64,000 bases of DNA from an uncultured Acidimicrobiales bacterium (lineage in GTDB: Bacteria > Actinomycetota > Acidimicrobiia > Acidimicrobiales > SZUA-35), in assembly GCA_938002965.1 (NCBI GenBank), contig CALKZY010000014.1:62001-126000 (forward strand), given 5' to 3'. The notes under the pieces are model-generated. The model saw only the letters and a list, made by a program, of their open reading frames with translations. It made no database searches and was not told where the DNA came from. Each line of letters begins with the position of its first letter. Position 1 is the first letter of the stretch. Positions 47,392 through 57,256 of the stretch are shown in pieces. The position numbers and the translations under genes are program-made.

Positions 47392-48419
47392 ACAGGGAGA
47401 ACACCACGTCCGTCCCCCAATCCGACGTAGGCCTGAGTCCGTCCGACGTGACGGAATTCGAAGCCGAGTTCGACGCCCGCCTAGCCACCGACCGCAAGGT
47501 CGAGCCCAGGGATTGGATGCCGGAGAAGTACCGCAAGACGATGATTCGCCAAATCGCCCAGCATGCCCATTCGGAGATCATTGGTCAACAACCGGAGGGG
47601 AACTGGATCAGTCGGGCGCCAACGCTCAAGCGCAAAGCCATCCTGATGGCCAAGGTGCAAGACGAGGCCGGTCACGGTTTGTATCTGTACTCGGCCGCCG
47701 AGACTCTCGGCGTCTCACGCGACGAGTTGATGGACATGCTGCACACCGGGCGGCAGAAGTACTCCTCCATCTTCAACTACCCAACGCTGTCCTGGGCCGA
47801 TATGGGAGCGGTTGGCTGGTTGGTTGACGGCGCCGCCATCACCAACCAGGTCATGCTGACCCGAACGTCCTATGGCCCCTATGCCCGGGCCATGATTCGC
47901 ATCTGCAAAGAAGAGTCGTTCCACCAGCGGCAGGGATACGAGATCATGCTCACGTTGTGCAACGGCACGGAGGCGCAGCAAGCCATGGCCCAAGATTCTC
48001 TCGATCGATGGTGGTGGCCGTCACTGGCCATGTTCGGCCCGCCCGATGCCGAGTCGACTCATACCGCCCAATCGGTGGCATGGAAGATAAAGCGGGAAAC
48101 CAACGACGAGCTCCGCCAGAAGTTTGTCGACATGACGGTTCCCCAAGCAGAACTACTGGGCCTGACTATTCCCGACCCGGACCTGATGTGGGACGAAGAG
48201 GCCGGTCACTATCGCTTCGGCCAGATCGACTGGGATGACTTCTGGCAGGTCGTCAAAGGCGATGGTCCCTGCAACCGCGAACGCATCGCCCACAAGGTCA
48301 AAGCCTGGGATGACGGCGCCTGGGTGCGAGAGGCGGCCCTTTCTCACGCCGCTCGGACTGCTGGCGTCACTAGCCGAGTTTCGCCAGAGGCGAAACTGGC
48401 GGGAGGATCAGCAGCATGA
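47388..48419 (+). CDS. paaA: 1,2-phenylacetyl-CoA epoxidase subunit PaaA
   Basis: 343-residue catalytic di-iron subunit that epoxidises the CoA-bound ring. Iron-ligand helices show in [20 protein letters not shown] and [16 protein letters not shown]. Together with PaaB, C and E it forms the multicomponent oxygenase. ATG 47388 in a four-base overlap with paaK. Confidence 0.96.
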   Translation: MNRENTTSVPQSDVGLSPSDVTEFEAEFDARLATDRKVEPRDWMPEKYRKTMIRQIAQHAHSEIIGQQPEGNWISRAPTLKRKAILMAKVQDEAGHGLYLYSAAETLGVSRDELMDMLHTGRQKYSSIFNYPTLSWADMGAVGWLVDGAAITNQVMLTRTSYGPYARAMIRICKEESFHQRQGYEIMLTLCNGTEAQQAMAQDSLDRWWWPSLAMFGPPDAESTHTAQSVAWKIKRETNDELRQKFVDMTVPQAELLGLTIPDPDLMWDEEAGHYRFGQIDWDDFWQVVKGDGPCNRERIAHKVKAWDDGAWVREAALSHAARTAGVTSRVSPEAKLAGGSAA

Positions 48420-48757
48420 GTTATGATGTGCCGCCGATCGAGGGAGAGGTTGAGCCAGACGTAGGCTCCGGCTTACCGAACGCTCAAGAGTTTGCGTTGT
48501 GGGAGGTCTTTGTCCGGGCTGATCGTGGGCTGAACCATGTGCACGCCGGCAGCCTGCACGCTCCCGACGCCGAGACAGCCGCCCGCAATGCCCGTGACGT
48601 GTACACCCGTCGCCAGGAAGGCGTCAGTGTTTGGGTCGTTCCATCATCGGCCATCTACGCTTCGGACCCCGACGATCGAGACGCCTGGTTCGATTCGGAG
48701 AAGCCGTATCGTCATCCGACCTTCTATGAACTACCCGACGAAGTCGGGCACATGTAG
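48416..48757 (+). CDS. paaB: 1,2-phenylacetyl-CoA epoxidase subunit PaaB
   Basis: 113-residue structural subunit linking oxygenase and reductase. [20 protein letters not shown] and [20 protein letters not shown] are typical. Starts in an ATGA overlap with paaA. The N-terminal 20 residues are a short acidic extension. Confidence 0.95.
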   Translation: MSYDVPPIEGEVEPDVGSGLPNAQEFALWEVFVRADRGLNHVHAGSLHAPDAETAARNARDVYTRRQEGVSVWVVPSSAIYASDPDDRDAWFDSEKPYRHPTFYELPDEVGHM

Positions 48758-48769
48758 CCGGAGTCGTCC

Positions 48770-49552
48770 GTGTCACTTCCATCTTCAATGTCTCTATCTT
48801 CAATGTCTCCACTTCTGACCTATGTCCTGCGGCTGGCCGATGACAACCTGATAGCCGCCCAGCGGCTCGGCCAGCTGATCGCCTCCATGCCTGATCTGGA
48901 GGAGGACATAGCTGTGGCCAACGTCGGCTTGGACCATCTGGGTCAAGCTCGAAACTTCTACCAGTACGCCTCGGACCTTGACCTTGAGGGTCGGGACGAG
49001 GACCAGTTCGCCATGGAACGGGACGAACGGGAGTTCCTCAACGCCACGCTGGTCGAACAACCCAACGGCGACTTCGCTCAGACCCAGGTACGCCAATTCC
49101 TCCTGGACGCTTACCAAGTCCCACTGTATGAGGCCATGACTGCCAGCGCCGATGAGCGACTGGCCGCCGTTGCCGCCAAAGCGGTGAAGGAAGCCCGCTA
49201 TCACCTGGAACGGTCGTCGGCCTGGGTTGTCCGTCTCGGAGACGGTACGGCCGAGAGCCATGAGCGGACAAGTCGTGCCGTTGATTACCTGTGGCCTTAC
49301 GCCGGTGATCTGTTTCATCGAGACGACGTGGAGTCCGAACTAGTTGCCGCCGGTGTGGCCGTCGATCCGTCAATGGTGCGACCGAGCTACGAGGCCGTTG
49401 TGGCCGATGTTTTCGGCCGGGCGAATCTGGCGGTACCACAAGACCCATACGCTCGAACCGGGGGCCGAACAGGCTTTCATACCGAACACCTCGGCCACCT
49501 CCTGCCAGAGATGCAGTCGCTGTATCGGGCTCATCCGGGAGCGACGTGGTGA
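48770..49552 (+). CDS. paaC: 1,2-phenylacetyl-CoA epoxidase subunit PaaC
   Basis: 260-residue non-catalytic ferritin-like partner of PaaA. LLTYVLRLADDNLIAAQRLG and NVGLDHLGQARNFYQYASDL are conserved. GTG 48770 has GGAG six bases upstream. A perfect 15-base in-frame duplication (48782-48796 and 48797-48811) repeats SSMS and offers extra ATG starts at 48788 and 48803. Confidence 0.95.
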   Translation: MSLPSSMSLSSMSPLLTYVLRLADDNLIAAQRLGQLIASMPDLEEDIAVANVGLDHLGQARNFYQYASDLDLEGRDEDQFAMERDEREFLNATLVEQPNGDFAQTQVRQFLLDAYQVPLYEAMTASADERLAAVAAKAVKEARYHLERSSAWVVRLGDGTAESHERTSRAVDYLWPYAGDLFHRDDVESELVAAGVAVDPSMVRPSYEAVVADVFGRANLAVPQDPYARTGGRTGFHTEHLGHLLPEMQSLYRAHPGATW

Positions 49553-50106
49553 CCGGCTCGGATGATGCCATTGCTTTGGACGAGCGGCTCTGGCAGGCCG
49601 CCGCCGCTGTTCTTGACCCTGAAATGCCGCCACTGACCATCGCCGACTTGGGGATCCTCCGGTCGATCGATCAACGCAACGGCAACGTAGTTGTCACCAT
49701 CACTCCTACCTATTCCGGTTGTCCGGCGGTCGAGATGATCGAAGCTGGAGTGGTGGAAGCGGTAACCGGCGCCGGAGTCGAAGCCGAACGTGTCCGGGTT
49801 GAGCGGGTCCTGGCCCCGGCCTGGACCACCGACTGGATCACCGAGGAGGGGCGACGCAAATTGCTTGAAGCCGGGATCTCGCCGCCGAGGTCGTTGGTTG
49901 CCAACTCCGTGGACGGTGGCGAGGTTGCGGTCACGCTTGCCCGAGCAGTTACAGCCCGTCCTCGAAACCCGGTAGGCGAGCTGGCTTGTCCTCGCTGTGG
50001 CTCGGCCGCCGTCACCGAACTGAGCCGGTTCAGCTCCACTGCATGTAAGTCTCTCTATCGGTGCGAGTCGTGCCGAGAACCGTTTGATCATGTCAAAGAA
50101 CTCTGA
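49549..50106 (+). CDS. paaD: PaaD, iron-sulfur assembly-type protein of the epoxidase
   Basis: 185 residues. N-terminal MIP18/DUF59 domain (LDPEMPPLTIADLGILRSID, TPTYSGCPAVEMIEAGV) and C-terminal zinc ribbon (LACPRCGSAAV, YRCESCREPFDH). Thought to help mature the Fe-S or di-iron centre of the Paa oxygenase. GTG 49549 overlaps the paaC stop in GTGA; GTG 49546 is adjacent. Overlaps paaE by 17 bases. Confidence 0.94.
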   Translation: MTGSDDAIALDERLWQAAAAVLDPEMPPLTIADLGILRSIDQRNGNVVVTITPTYSGCPAVEMIEAGVVEAVTGAGVEAERVRVERVLAPAWTTDWITEEGRRKLLEAGISPPRSLVANSVDGGEVAVTLARAVTARPRNPVGELACPRCGSAAVTELSRFSSTACKSLYRCESCREPFDHVKEL

Positions 50107-51217
50107 GTCACCCACCCAAGCATCGGAGACCGATGCTATTCGGTTCCATGCCCTGAGGGTGGCCGAAGTCGAACCTCTCACCGAGGACTCCGTCGCCGTC
50201 ACCTTTGATGTACCTGATGACCTACGACCTCGCTTTCTTCACATCCCCGGTCAACACATCGTGATCAAAGCCGAAATCGACGGCGAAGAGGTCCGCCGAA
50301 CGTACTCCATCTGCAGTCCACCCGGAACGGTTCGCATCGGGATCAAACGGATCCCCGACGGTGTCTTCTCCAACTACGCCACCACCCAGTTGGCCGTGGA
50401 CGACATGCTTGATGTCATGGCTCCGATCGGGGAGTTTACGCTGGACCCGGCAGCGGTAACCGGCGGCCGATACGTCGCGGTGGTCGCCGGGTCCGGAGTT
50501 ACGCCGGTCCTGTCGATGGTGTCGGCCACACTCGATCTCCAGTCCAATGCCCATTTCACTGTGTTGTACGGCAACCGCACATCGCAGTCGATCATGTTCA
50601 TCGAGGAGCTTGAAGGTCTAAAGGATCGGTTCCCTTCCCGACTCCAGTTGTTTCATGTTCTAAGTCGAGAGCCGCACCAGGTCCCGCTGTTCGAAGGTCG
50701 AATCGACGGGGAGAAGATTCGGGCCATGGCCGACAGCCTTATCGATGTGGCCGGCATTGACGGCTGGTTTCTATGCGGCCCGCTGGACATGGTGGAAACC
50801 GTTCAAGCCACGCTGACCGAACTCGGAGTGAAATCAGACCAAGTCCACTCTGAATTGTTCTTCGACCAGCGAATCGAAACGCTTCCATCGTCTACCCAGT
50901 CCGGCAACGGAGTCGGCGGCGACGAAGACGGATTGTGTCAGGTGAAGGTGACGATAAACGGCCGCACCTCCGAGTTGAGGGCCCGACCTGACGGCCCCCC
51001 ACTGCTGGACTACGCCCGATCTGTTCGAGCCGAAGTTCCCTTCGCATGTAAAGGCGGCATGTGCGCCACCTGCAAAGCAGTGGTCTCCTCCGGAGAGGTA
51101 ACCATGACCAAGAACTATGCGCTCACCAACGAAGAGCTTGACGCCGGATTCGTTCTGACTTGCCAGTCCCACCCCGTCACCGATGAGGTCCACCTGAACT
51201 TCGACGCCAGAGGTTGA
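50090..51217 (+). CDS. paaE: 1,2-phenylacetyl-CoA epoxidase reductase PaaE
   Basis: 375 residues. Flavin and NADPH domains (RRTYSICSPPG, GRYVAVVAGSGVTPVLSMVS, WFLCGPLDM) followed by a plant-type 2Fe-2S ferredoxin domain (VPFACKGGMCATCKAVVSSG and FVLTCQSHP). Delivers electrons to PaaA. ATG 50090 is preferred over TTG 50084. Last recognisable paa gene; paaG/H/J/Z for the lower pathway are not here. Confidence 0.95.
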   Translation: MSKNSESPTQASETDAIRFHALRVAEVEPLTEDSVAVTFDVPDDLRPRFLHIPGQHIVIKAEIDGEEVRRTYSICSPPGTVRIGIKRIPDGVFSNYATTQLAVDDMLDVMAPIGEFTLDPAAVTGGRYVAVVAGSGVTPVLSMVSATLDLQSNAHFTVLYGNRTSQSIMFIEELEGLKDRFPSRLQLFHVLSREPHQVPLFEGRIDGEKIRAMADSLIDVAGIDGWFLCGPLDMVETVQATLTELGVKSDQVHSELFFDQRIETLPSSTQSGNGVGGDEDGLCQVKVTINGRTSELRARPDGPPLLDYARSVRAEVPFACKGGMCATCKAVVSSGEVTMTKNYALTNEELDAGFVLTCQSHPVTDEVHLNFDARG

Positions 51218-51254
51218 TCATCATCGTGCCCGCCAGCCTTGTTAGTATCGAGAC

Positions 51255-51659
51255 ATGAACGACTGGAACAAGCAGGTAATAGAAGAGTTTCGAGCCAACG
51301 AAGGCAAGGTCGCTCAGTTCGGTGACGCCCCACTTGTCATTCTCAACACCATTGGAGCCAAGTCAGGGAAGCTGCGAGAGATCCCGTTGGTTGCCCTGGT
51401 GGAAGACGAAGCAATGTACATCTTCGCCTCCAAAGCTGGAGCGACCACCAACCCGGATTGGTATCACAACCTCAAGGCCAATCCCGAGATTGCGGTCGAG
51501 TTCGGCGCCGACTCGTTCGATGCCCGTTTGGATGAGCTTCCGACCGACGAGGGGCAGGCCACTCTCGCTCGACAGGCGGCCATTATGCCGCAATTCGGTA
51601 ACTACGTCGAGTCAGCTGCGCCCCGGATGATCCCGGTTTTCGCCATCAAACGTCGCTGA
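51255..51659 (+). CDS. DUF385 / deazaflavin(F420)-dependent nitroreductase family protein
   Basis: 134 residues of split-barrel fold. VIEEFRANEGKVAQFGDAPL, LNTIGAKSGKLREIPLV and NPDWYHNLKANPEIAVEFG are the family motifs. Known members use F420 (or related cofactors) to reduce quinones or nitroaromatics, so the host probably makes F420. Separated from paaE by 37 bases on the same strand. Confidence 0.9.
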   Translation: MNDWNKQVIEEFRANEGKVAQFGDAPLVILNTIGAKSGKLREIPLVALVEDEAMYIFASKAGATTNPDWYHNLKANPEIAVEFGADSFDARLDELPTDEGQATLARQAAIMPQFGNYVESAAPRMIPVFAIKRR

Positions 51660-51666
51660 CGCCTCT

Positions 51667-51685
51667 CCGTCAACCAGGTTGACGG
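51667..51685. terminator. Palindrome between convergent genes
   Basis: CCGTCAACC-A-GGTTGACGG, a 9-bp perfect stem with a one-base centre, eight bases after the DUF385 stop and 65 bases before the end of the convergent hydrolase gene. Probably a bidirectional terminator; an operator is possible because the loop is too tight for an ideal hairpin unless the inner pairs open. Confidence 0.5.
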
Positions 51686-51749
51686 CCCAGCAGGCGTGGA
51701 ACGACCTTCGGACGTGCACCGACTTGAATTGAGAATCGCCGGGAGTCCG

Positions 51750-52370
51750 CTACTCGTTGCCCTGGACCCGCTCCAGATCAGGTCGGTCCCGATCCAGTAG
51801 CGCCAGAGCATCAACGACCGATAAGGCCGTACAGAACTCGCCGTGCAGATTGGCCACCGTCATCTGATGTACCAGCTCCGGATCGTGGTCGACACCGTCG
51901 GGTCCAACCCGATTGGTAGTAGCGCAGCAATCAGGAAGAAGGTACGTGTCGAATCCCAGATTGCCTGCCATGCGAACCGAAGTCTCGACACACATGTTGG
52001 TGAAAAACCCGACTACGACCAGTCGGCTTACCCCGGCTCGGCGTAGCTCAATCTCAAGCGACGTCCCGACGAAACCACTGTTGACGTCCTTGTGAACAAC
52101 GATGTCTTGATCGGCTGGCTCCAGATTTGGAAGTTGGTTCCCGGTTGGAAGATCGAACTTCAGGGGAGACCCTGCCTCACGGGAGTCATGGCGGGTGAAT
52201 GCGACGGGCAGACCCGCTGTCCGCCACGCCGAAAGTAGCGACGCCATGTTGGCCTCAGCATCAGGGTTGTTGCGCCGACCGGTGGGTCCGCCCCAGTGCT
52301 CTAGCACGTTGACCCCGACCTGCACGTCGATGAGAAGCAAGCCGGTGCCCGACCCGAACCGTTTGATCAT
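51750..52370 (-). CDS. Cysteine hydrolase (isochorismatase-like) family protein
   Basis: 206 residues. Catalytic triad positions fit the family: Asp in GLLLIDVQVGVN, a Lys in DQDIVVHKDVNSGF, and Cys in VGFFTNMCVETSVRMAG. Members hydrolyse amides or vinyl ethers (nicotinamide, biuret, isochorismate). The substrate cannot be inferred from the context. Confidence 0.88.
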   Translation of the reverse strand: MIKRFGSGTGLLLIDVQVGVNVLEHWGGPTGRRNNPDAEANMASLLSAWRTAGLPVAFTRHDSREAGSPLKFDLPTGNQLPNLEPADQDIVVHKDVNSGFVGTSLEIELRRAGVSRLVVVGFFTNMCVETSVRMAGNLGFDTYLLPDCCATTNRVGPDGVDHDPELVHQMTVANLHGEFCTALSVVDALALLDRDRPDLERVQGNE

Positions 52371-52424
52371 CGCCAGATCGTACTATCGCCACGATCCCCG
52401 GTCGCCATCAAGCAGCGTCCCCCA

Positions 52425-53996
52425 CTAGCTACGCAGGCTTAGCGCCGCCACCAACTCCGGAACCCGATTAGCTGTTCGTTGGCCTTCGACCTCGGTCACC
52501 CATCGGTACCACCAGACGGCGGCCACCAACAATGTCAGCCCTGGAACGAGAGCGAGAAGTGGTCGGCCCAGCAATGCGAAGGCCAGCGTCGGGGCAGCCC
52601 AAGCGGTAGTGGCGATGTTGATCGAGAACAAGGTGATCACCCGAATCACTGATGCCACACATCCGGCATTGTTACCGGCTAAGGAACCAACCCGGTCGGG
52701 GAGCGGAATCGGGGAGCGGAGCGACACGAAGATGCCGGCTGTAGCGGCTACCAAGCCGCTTTGGACGATCAAGATCAGTGACACGGGCAACAAAGACCAG
52801 CCGCCCGTGAACCGGGCCAATGCCACTGTTCCCAAGGCCACCAGACCCATGACCGCCGCCATCCGAGGAATAGTCTTGCCGATGAGTACGGCCCTAAACC
52901 CGTCACCGGGAAAAGCATCGGCCACAAACGTCGGCCCATCGGATCCGAAGATGTTCGACGTGGTGATCGCCACCGATGACGACACCGCCAGGTAGGAGAC
53001 CAACATCAACGTGGGCGAGGCCGATTGAATAATGGTGAGAGCGGGAAGACTGAAGGCCAAGACCAAGGGGATAAAGGCAGCTGTCTCAGCCCACTCCCTT
53101 GGGTCTCGACGAATTGAACGGTTCGCCCGGGCCCAGGCTGCCGCCGTCCGTTGATCGACCAAACGGTCCATCCATCTCGGAACCAATGGGCCACGCCGTT
53201 TCGTCGGATCTTCGGTTCCTTCACCCTCGAGGTGACGAGCCAACAATCGACTCCAGGTGACACCCAAGACAACGGTGAACCCCACGGCTGCCACCAGAAA
53301 ACCTGCGGCCGCCGACAAGCTGTCGTCCGATGCCAACGCCAACGACTCCGCAGCCCACGACGTCGGCAGCCAGCGGGAAACACTACGAATGGTTCGTAGG
53401 TCTTCCAACGACAACAGTTGCCCGATGTACACCAATGACTGTGAAGCCGCACCGAGGGAGATGGCCACCAGCATGGTCACCGCCGTGGCCGCCGCCCGGA
53501 AGCGGGTTCCGAAGACAAGGGTCATAAAGCTGACAATGACCCGACTGGCCATGATGGCCGAGGCAATGAAGACGGCGATCGCTACCACCATGAAGATCGC
53601 AGAGGCAACAGACGAGGCGTGGGTCACCGTAGCTCCGACCGCCACTACGGTTACTAGCGCCGGGACCCCGATAAGTGAAGCAAGCAGCATCCCGGCGGCA
53701 ATCGTCGATCGATTCAAAGGAAGCGGACCGAAGCGGCGGACATCGAGAATGATCTCGCCACCACCCAGGACGAGGGGGCCGAGCAGCCACAATGCCGCCA
53801 GCCCACTCAAGGTAAGGGCCAGCGCTAGTTCGGCGTGCTCGGTGCCACGCAGCGCCCAGACGCCGAACGCACTCAGAGCAGCCATGCCACTACCGAGGCC
53901 AAGTCCAAGGATCAACCCGATTAAGGCTTGTGGTGTACGAGTAATCGTCCTGAACTTCAGGGCGACAAACGATCGAGCCGACGCCCAGTCGATCAC
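52425..53996 (-). CDS. ABC transporter membrane subunit (multi-TM)
   Basis: 523 residues with at least ten hydrophobic segments (ALIGLILGLGLGSGMAAL, AIFMVVAIAVFIASAIMA, VAATAGIFVSL and others), no ATPase motif. The start overlaps the stop of the ATPase gene by four bases, so they form one exporter. A cytoplasmic loop (RARRNRSIRRDPREWAE-like segment around residue 290) is charged. Substrate unknown. Confidence 0.8.
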   Translation of the reverse strand: MIDWASARSFVALKFRTITRTPQALIGLILGLGLGSGMAALSAFGVWALRGTEHAELALALTLSGLAALWLLGPLVLGGGEIILDVRRFGPLPLNRSTIAAGMLLASLIGVPALVTVVAVGATVTHASSVASAIFMVVAIAVFIASAIMASRVIVSFMTLVFGTRFRAAATAVTMLVAISLGAASQSLVYIGQLLSLEDLRTIRSVSRWLPTSWAAESLALASDDSLSAAAGFLVAAVGFTVVLGVTWSRLLARHLEGEGTEDPTKRRGPLVPRWMDRLVDQRTAAAWARANRSIRRDPREWAETAAFIPLVLAFSLPALTIIQSASPTLMLVSYLAVSSSVAITTSNIFGSDGPTFVADAFPGDGFRAVLIGKTIPRMAAVMGLVALGTVALARFTGGWSLLPVSLILIVQSGLVAATAGIFVSLRSPIPLPDRVGSLAGNNAGCVASVIRVITLFSINIATTAWAAPTLAFALLGRPLLALVPGLTLLVAAVWWYRWVTEVEGQRTANRVPELVAALSLRS

Positions 53997-54796
53997 TGAT
54001 CGGAGCCAGCAAGGCCCAGGTGTTCGCCCGATGAGCTATTGAGCCAAGCAAGTTGAGTCGGCGGCAGGGCGTCGCTGCCAATCGCTTGGGCGAAGACGTC
54101 GTCAAGCCGTTGGCCGGCACGAATCTCACTCATCGGTCCGTAACGCAACAGCTGCCCCTGATGCATGATGGCGGCCCAGTCGCACAGCTCCTCGACGGTT
54201 GCCATCACGTGGCTCGACAAGACAACCGTGCCGCCTGCATCCAATAGCTGGTCCAAGATGTGACGGATTCCGCGCTGTGAAACCGGATCAACAGACTCAA
54301 AAGGCTCATCGAGAATGAGCAGGGGAGGGGCGTGCAGCAGAGCGGCGGCCAAGCTGATCTTCTTGCGCATACCCATGCTGAAATCGGTGATGAGTTTGTC
54401 CTCGGCCGACTCCAAGTCCAGTACGGCCAGGAGATCATTGGTACGAGTTTCGATGGACTCATTGGTCATCTGCCGAAAGCGGCCGACGTAGCTTAAGTAC
54501 TCGCGGGCCGAGAGCCGCTCAAACAAAAGCAGGTTCTCCGGGACGACACCGATGGTGGCCTTTACCGGTGTCGGATCGGGCCACACCGACATGCCGTTGA
54601 CCGTGACGAGCCCGGCATCGGGCCGGAGCAGGCCGGTGACCATGCTCAACGTGGTGCTCTTACCCGCTCCGTTCGGCCCCAACAAGCCGAACATCGAGCC
54701 CTTGGGCACGGTCAAGTCCAGCCGGTCGACGGCCGTGTGCTGACCGAACTGCTTGGTCAGACCGTGAGCGTGGATGGCGAAGTCGCTCAAGGTCAC
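53993..54796 (-). CDS. ABC transporter ATP-binding protein
   Basis: 267 residues. Walker A GLLGPNGAGKSTTLSMVTG, signature FSMGMRKKISLAAALLHA, Walker B PPLLILDEPFESVDP and switch His in VLSSHVMATVEEL. The class resembles CcmA/NatA-type exporters. GTG start at 54796. Coupled to the downstream membrane subunit; together an exporter of unknown cargo. Confidence 0.93.
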   Translation of the reverse strand: MTLSDFAIHAHGLTKQFGQHTAVDRLDLTVPKGSMFGLLGPNGAGKSTTLSMVTGLLRPDAGLVTVNGMSVWPDPTPVKATIGVVPENLLLFERLSAREYLSYVGRFRQMTNESIETRTNDLLAVLDLESAEDKLITDFSMGMRKKISLAAALLHAPPLLILDEPFESVDPVSQRGIRHILDQLLDAGGTVVLSSHVMATVEELCDWAAIMHQGQLLRYGPMSEIRAGQRLDDVFAQAIGSDALPPTQLAWLNSSSGEHLGLAGSDQ

Positions 54797-54863
54797 AAGC
54801 GTAGTGCCAACTGCAGTGGGTCAGGTTGTCACCGAGTCGGGCACCTGTGGGCGGATCGACCCG

Positions 54864-56228
54864 CTACCGATCCACAGGATCGGCGACGTCGATGAGACGT
54901 TCGTTCTGCCTAGACCAGACAAAGGTGGCGCCGGCCGCCATGATGAAACCGAGACAGATCCAGTAGCCACGAGGAAGCGAAGCGAACGAGTCAACGAGGC
55001 TGTCGGTGCCAAGGTCGATCTCAGCGAGCCGTTCAACCGTCCATAGAAGAGCGATCGCCGCCAAGGCCAGAGACGACACCACCACGAAGGGCTGGTAGAA
55101 GGGCGTGCGACGCAACAAGTAGAGACCAGGAAACAGCAGGAGAATGACGACCACCTGGCCGATCTCGATTCCGACGTTCCGTCCCAAAAGCGAGATCAGC
55201 TGACTCGATCGGGACACTCCAAGATCCGACACCAACGATGCGAAGCCCATGCCGTGAAAGAGGCCGAACACAAACGACAGACTCCACTCCCGATTGGGGA
55301 CGATGGGCTTCAACGTATGAAGAGCGGCAGCGGCTATCGAAATGGCGATGATAGATTCCACAATCTTGGCTGGTGGGGTCGGGAGCCAACCCATGCCGGC
55401 CAGGGTGAACGTGATGGAGTGGGCGAGGGTGAAGAACGTTGCGATCTTCAGGACCCGCCACAAGCCCGACCCGAACCCGGCGACTGGTTCCCACCGATTG
55501 GTGAACACCAGCACCGACGGGATCAACAGGGCCAGAACGAACAAGATGTGATCAGGCCCGGTTGCGATGTGGTTGATACCGAGCGTGATGCTGGATCGAA
55601 AGTTTCCCCATCGCCCGTCGGCCCCCAAGTCCACGGTTGCGGATGGATCGTCGGCGCTGACATTGACCAAGGTCTCCTTGGCCGAGCTGAACTCGCCCAG
55701 TTCGAAGCCGCCGTTGATGAGTAGGAGACCGTCTCTCCCATCGATCTCATCGAAGAACGGGTCGAACTGCACATCGATGGTCTTCGGAGCCACTTCGTGC
55801 TCGCCTGCGGTGTACTGGATGACGGCAAACGCCAGATCGGTCGAACCTTCTCGGAAGAGATCAACCGCCCCGAATTCGAGCGTCCGTTTGCCATCAGGCG
55901 TGGTTATGGCCATGTGGTCGGACAAGTAGCCATACAAGACGTCGGCGTTGTCTCGCAGCGTTGCTTCGATCGTTGTGTCATCGCCGGACATATCGAGGCC
56001 GAGAATGCTGTCGACGTCGCCAATGGCCAGTTCGGCTCGACCGTCAATCCCCGTCTCGGTTACGAACACGTACAGGTAAGGCTGCTCGGTCGTGTGAGCT
56101 GCAGCCGGTGTCACCGGAACCAGCAACAATCCGAAGACGAGAAGTAGTAACGCCGCCCAGCGACCATGACTGCTTCGCCGCCGAGGAGCAGCGCCCCGCA
56201 GTTCGACTGCGGGATCAGGCCCACTCAC
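54864..56228 (-). CDS. HupE/UreJ-like membrane protein with exported N-terminal domain
   Basis: About 454 residues. After an N-terminal membrane segment (AALLLLVFGLLLVPVTPAAA) an extracytoplasmic beta-rich domain of about 170 residues precedes a HupE/UreJ-like membrane region (LGINHIATGPDHILFVLALL, THE-like FFTLAHSITFTLAGMG, LFHGMGFASLVSDLG). The repeated His in GPDH, AHS and HGMG fit metal-linked transporters of nickel/cobalt type, but the metal is unproven. GTG 56228 overlaps the upstream stop in GTGA. Confidence 0.8.
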   Translation of the reverse strand: MSGPDPAVELRGAAPRRRSSHGRWAALLLLVFGLLLVPVTPAAAHTTEQPYLYVFVTETGIDGRAELAIGDVDSILGLDMSGDDTTIEATLRDNADVLYGYLSDHMAITTPDGKRTLEFGAVDLFREGSTDLAFAVIQYTAGEHEVAPKTIDVQFDPFFDEIDGRDGLLLINGGFELGEFSSAKETLVNVSADDPSATVDLGADGRWGNFRSSITLGINHIATGPDHILFVLALLIPSVLVFTNRWEPVAGFGSGLWRVLKIATFFTLAHSITFTLAGMGWLPTPPAKIVESIIAISIAAAALHTLKPIVPNREWSLSFVFGLFHGMGFASLVSDLGVSRSSQLISLLGRNVGIEIGQVVVILLLFPGLYLLRRTPFYQPFVVVSSLALAAIALLWTVERLAEIDLGTDSLVDSFASLPRGYWICLGFIMAAGATFVWSRQNERLIDVADPVDR

Positions 56229-57097
56229 GCGTCGTCCTGTCCGAAAACTGGCTCGCCAGAACGCCTGCGAGCCAAAAGCCACCCTCCGGCCATGACAGCG
56301 GCCACTAGGGCCACAGCAGGAGCGACCCAGCCAAGGCTTGAGTCATCGGCTGACTCGGTATCGCCGAAGGCACCCTCTGGGGCGGATCCCTCGCCGCTCT
56401 CCATTGCTTCTTCGATCATGTCGAGCTGCATTTCGGCGTCGCCTTCAGCTAGCTCGGTGGGGGCTTCTGCGCCGGGGGGAGTGGCGTACCAGGCCTGAAG
56501 GGGAGCGGCGATGCCCGGGAACGAGGTGGGCCTGTCGCCCGACCGTTCGGTGGACGTGAAGAACTCTTCCCGCTCTCCAATGGCAACGGTGAAACGCGAC
56601 GGTGCTGATCCGTTGACGACCCCTCGGTAGCGACCTTCCTGCGCCGGTTCGCGTAGTTCAGCCAACGTAACGTAGGACGTCTTGCTGAACGGTTCGTCGA
56701 ATATCTCGCGGACATTGGGAACGATCGATGTGGTTGTGCCGTCGGGTGCTTCGAGCTCAACTGTTGGCAACTCGGCATCAGGCAGATTCAGCTCCGGCTC
56801 GAGATTCGGTATGAGCAGCGAGATGTACAACTCCTCACCGTCACGAAGGTCGAACTCGAAACCTCTTGTATCGCCAGGTTCCAGTACCGATCCATACAGA
56901 GCCCACGAGATCGCCCCATCGGGCATGTACGGACCGACATCCGGTGTTGTTTGATCCTGCTCAATGAAAATCGGATCGTGAGCTGAGGCTGGCGTCGCCC
57001 ACAACATCAGGAGTGTTGCCGCCGCGATTGCGACGACGGCTACGCGCTCGGCCGTGCGCCTTGGGCGTGCCACGGCATGCGTTGAAATGTCGCTCAT
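56225..57097 (-). CDS. Exported protein with C-terminal membrane anchor, partner of the HupE-like protein
   Basis: 290 residues. Signal peptide VAVVAIAAATLLMLWATPASA followed by a mature start HDPIFIEQDQ, a beta-rich domain, an acidic stretch and a C-terminal transmembrane helix (GWVAPAVALVAAVMAGGWLL) with basic RRR end. No known family recognised. Translationally coupled to the HupE-like gene, so probably works with it at the membrane surface. Confidence 0.7.
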   Translation of the reverse strand: MSDISTHAVARPRRTAERVAVVAIAAATLLMLWATPASAHDPIFIEQDQTTPDVGPYMPDGAISWALYGSVLEPGDTRGFEFDLRDGEELYISLLIPNLEPELNLPDAELPTVELEAPDGTTTSIVPNVREIFDEPFSKTSYVTLAELREPAQEGRYRGVVNGSAPSRFTVAIGEREEFFTSTERSGDRPTSFPGIAAPLQAWYATPPGAEAPTELAEGDAEMQLDMIEEAMESGEGSAPEGAFGDTESADDSSLGWVAPAVALVAAVMAGGWLLARRRSGEPVFGQDDA

Positions 57098-57256
57098 GTC
57101 AGACCATACGAATCTGAATCATTCGCTGGATGCGCCCCCAGCTGAACATAATCAAGATATGCAAAAGGGCCCCGGGCTACTCCGCTGAGGACGTGACACC
57201 GAGGCCCGAAAGCGTTAGCCGGCTAGGACAGGGTCGTATCAGGCTGGGTTGGTTGT

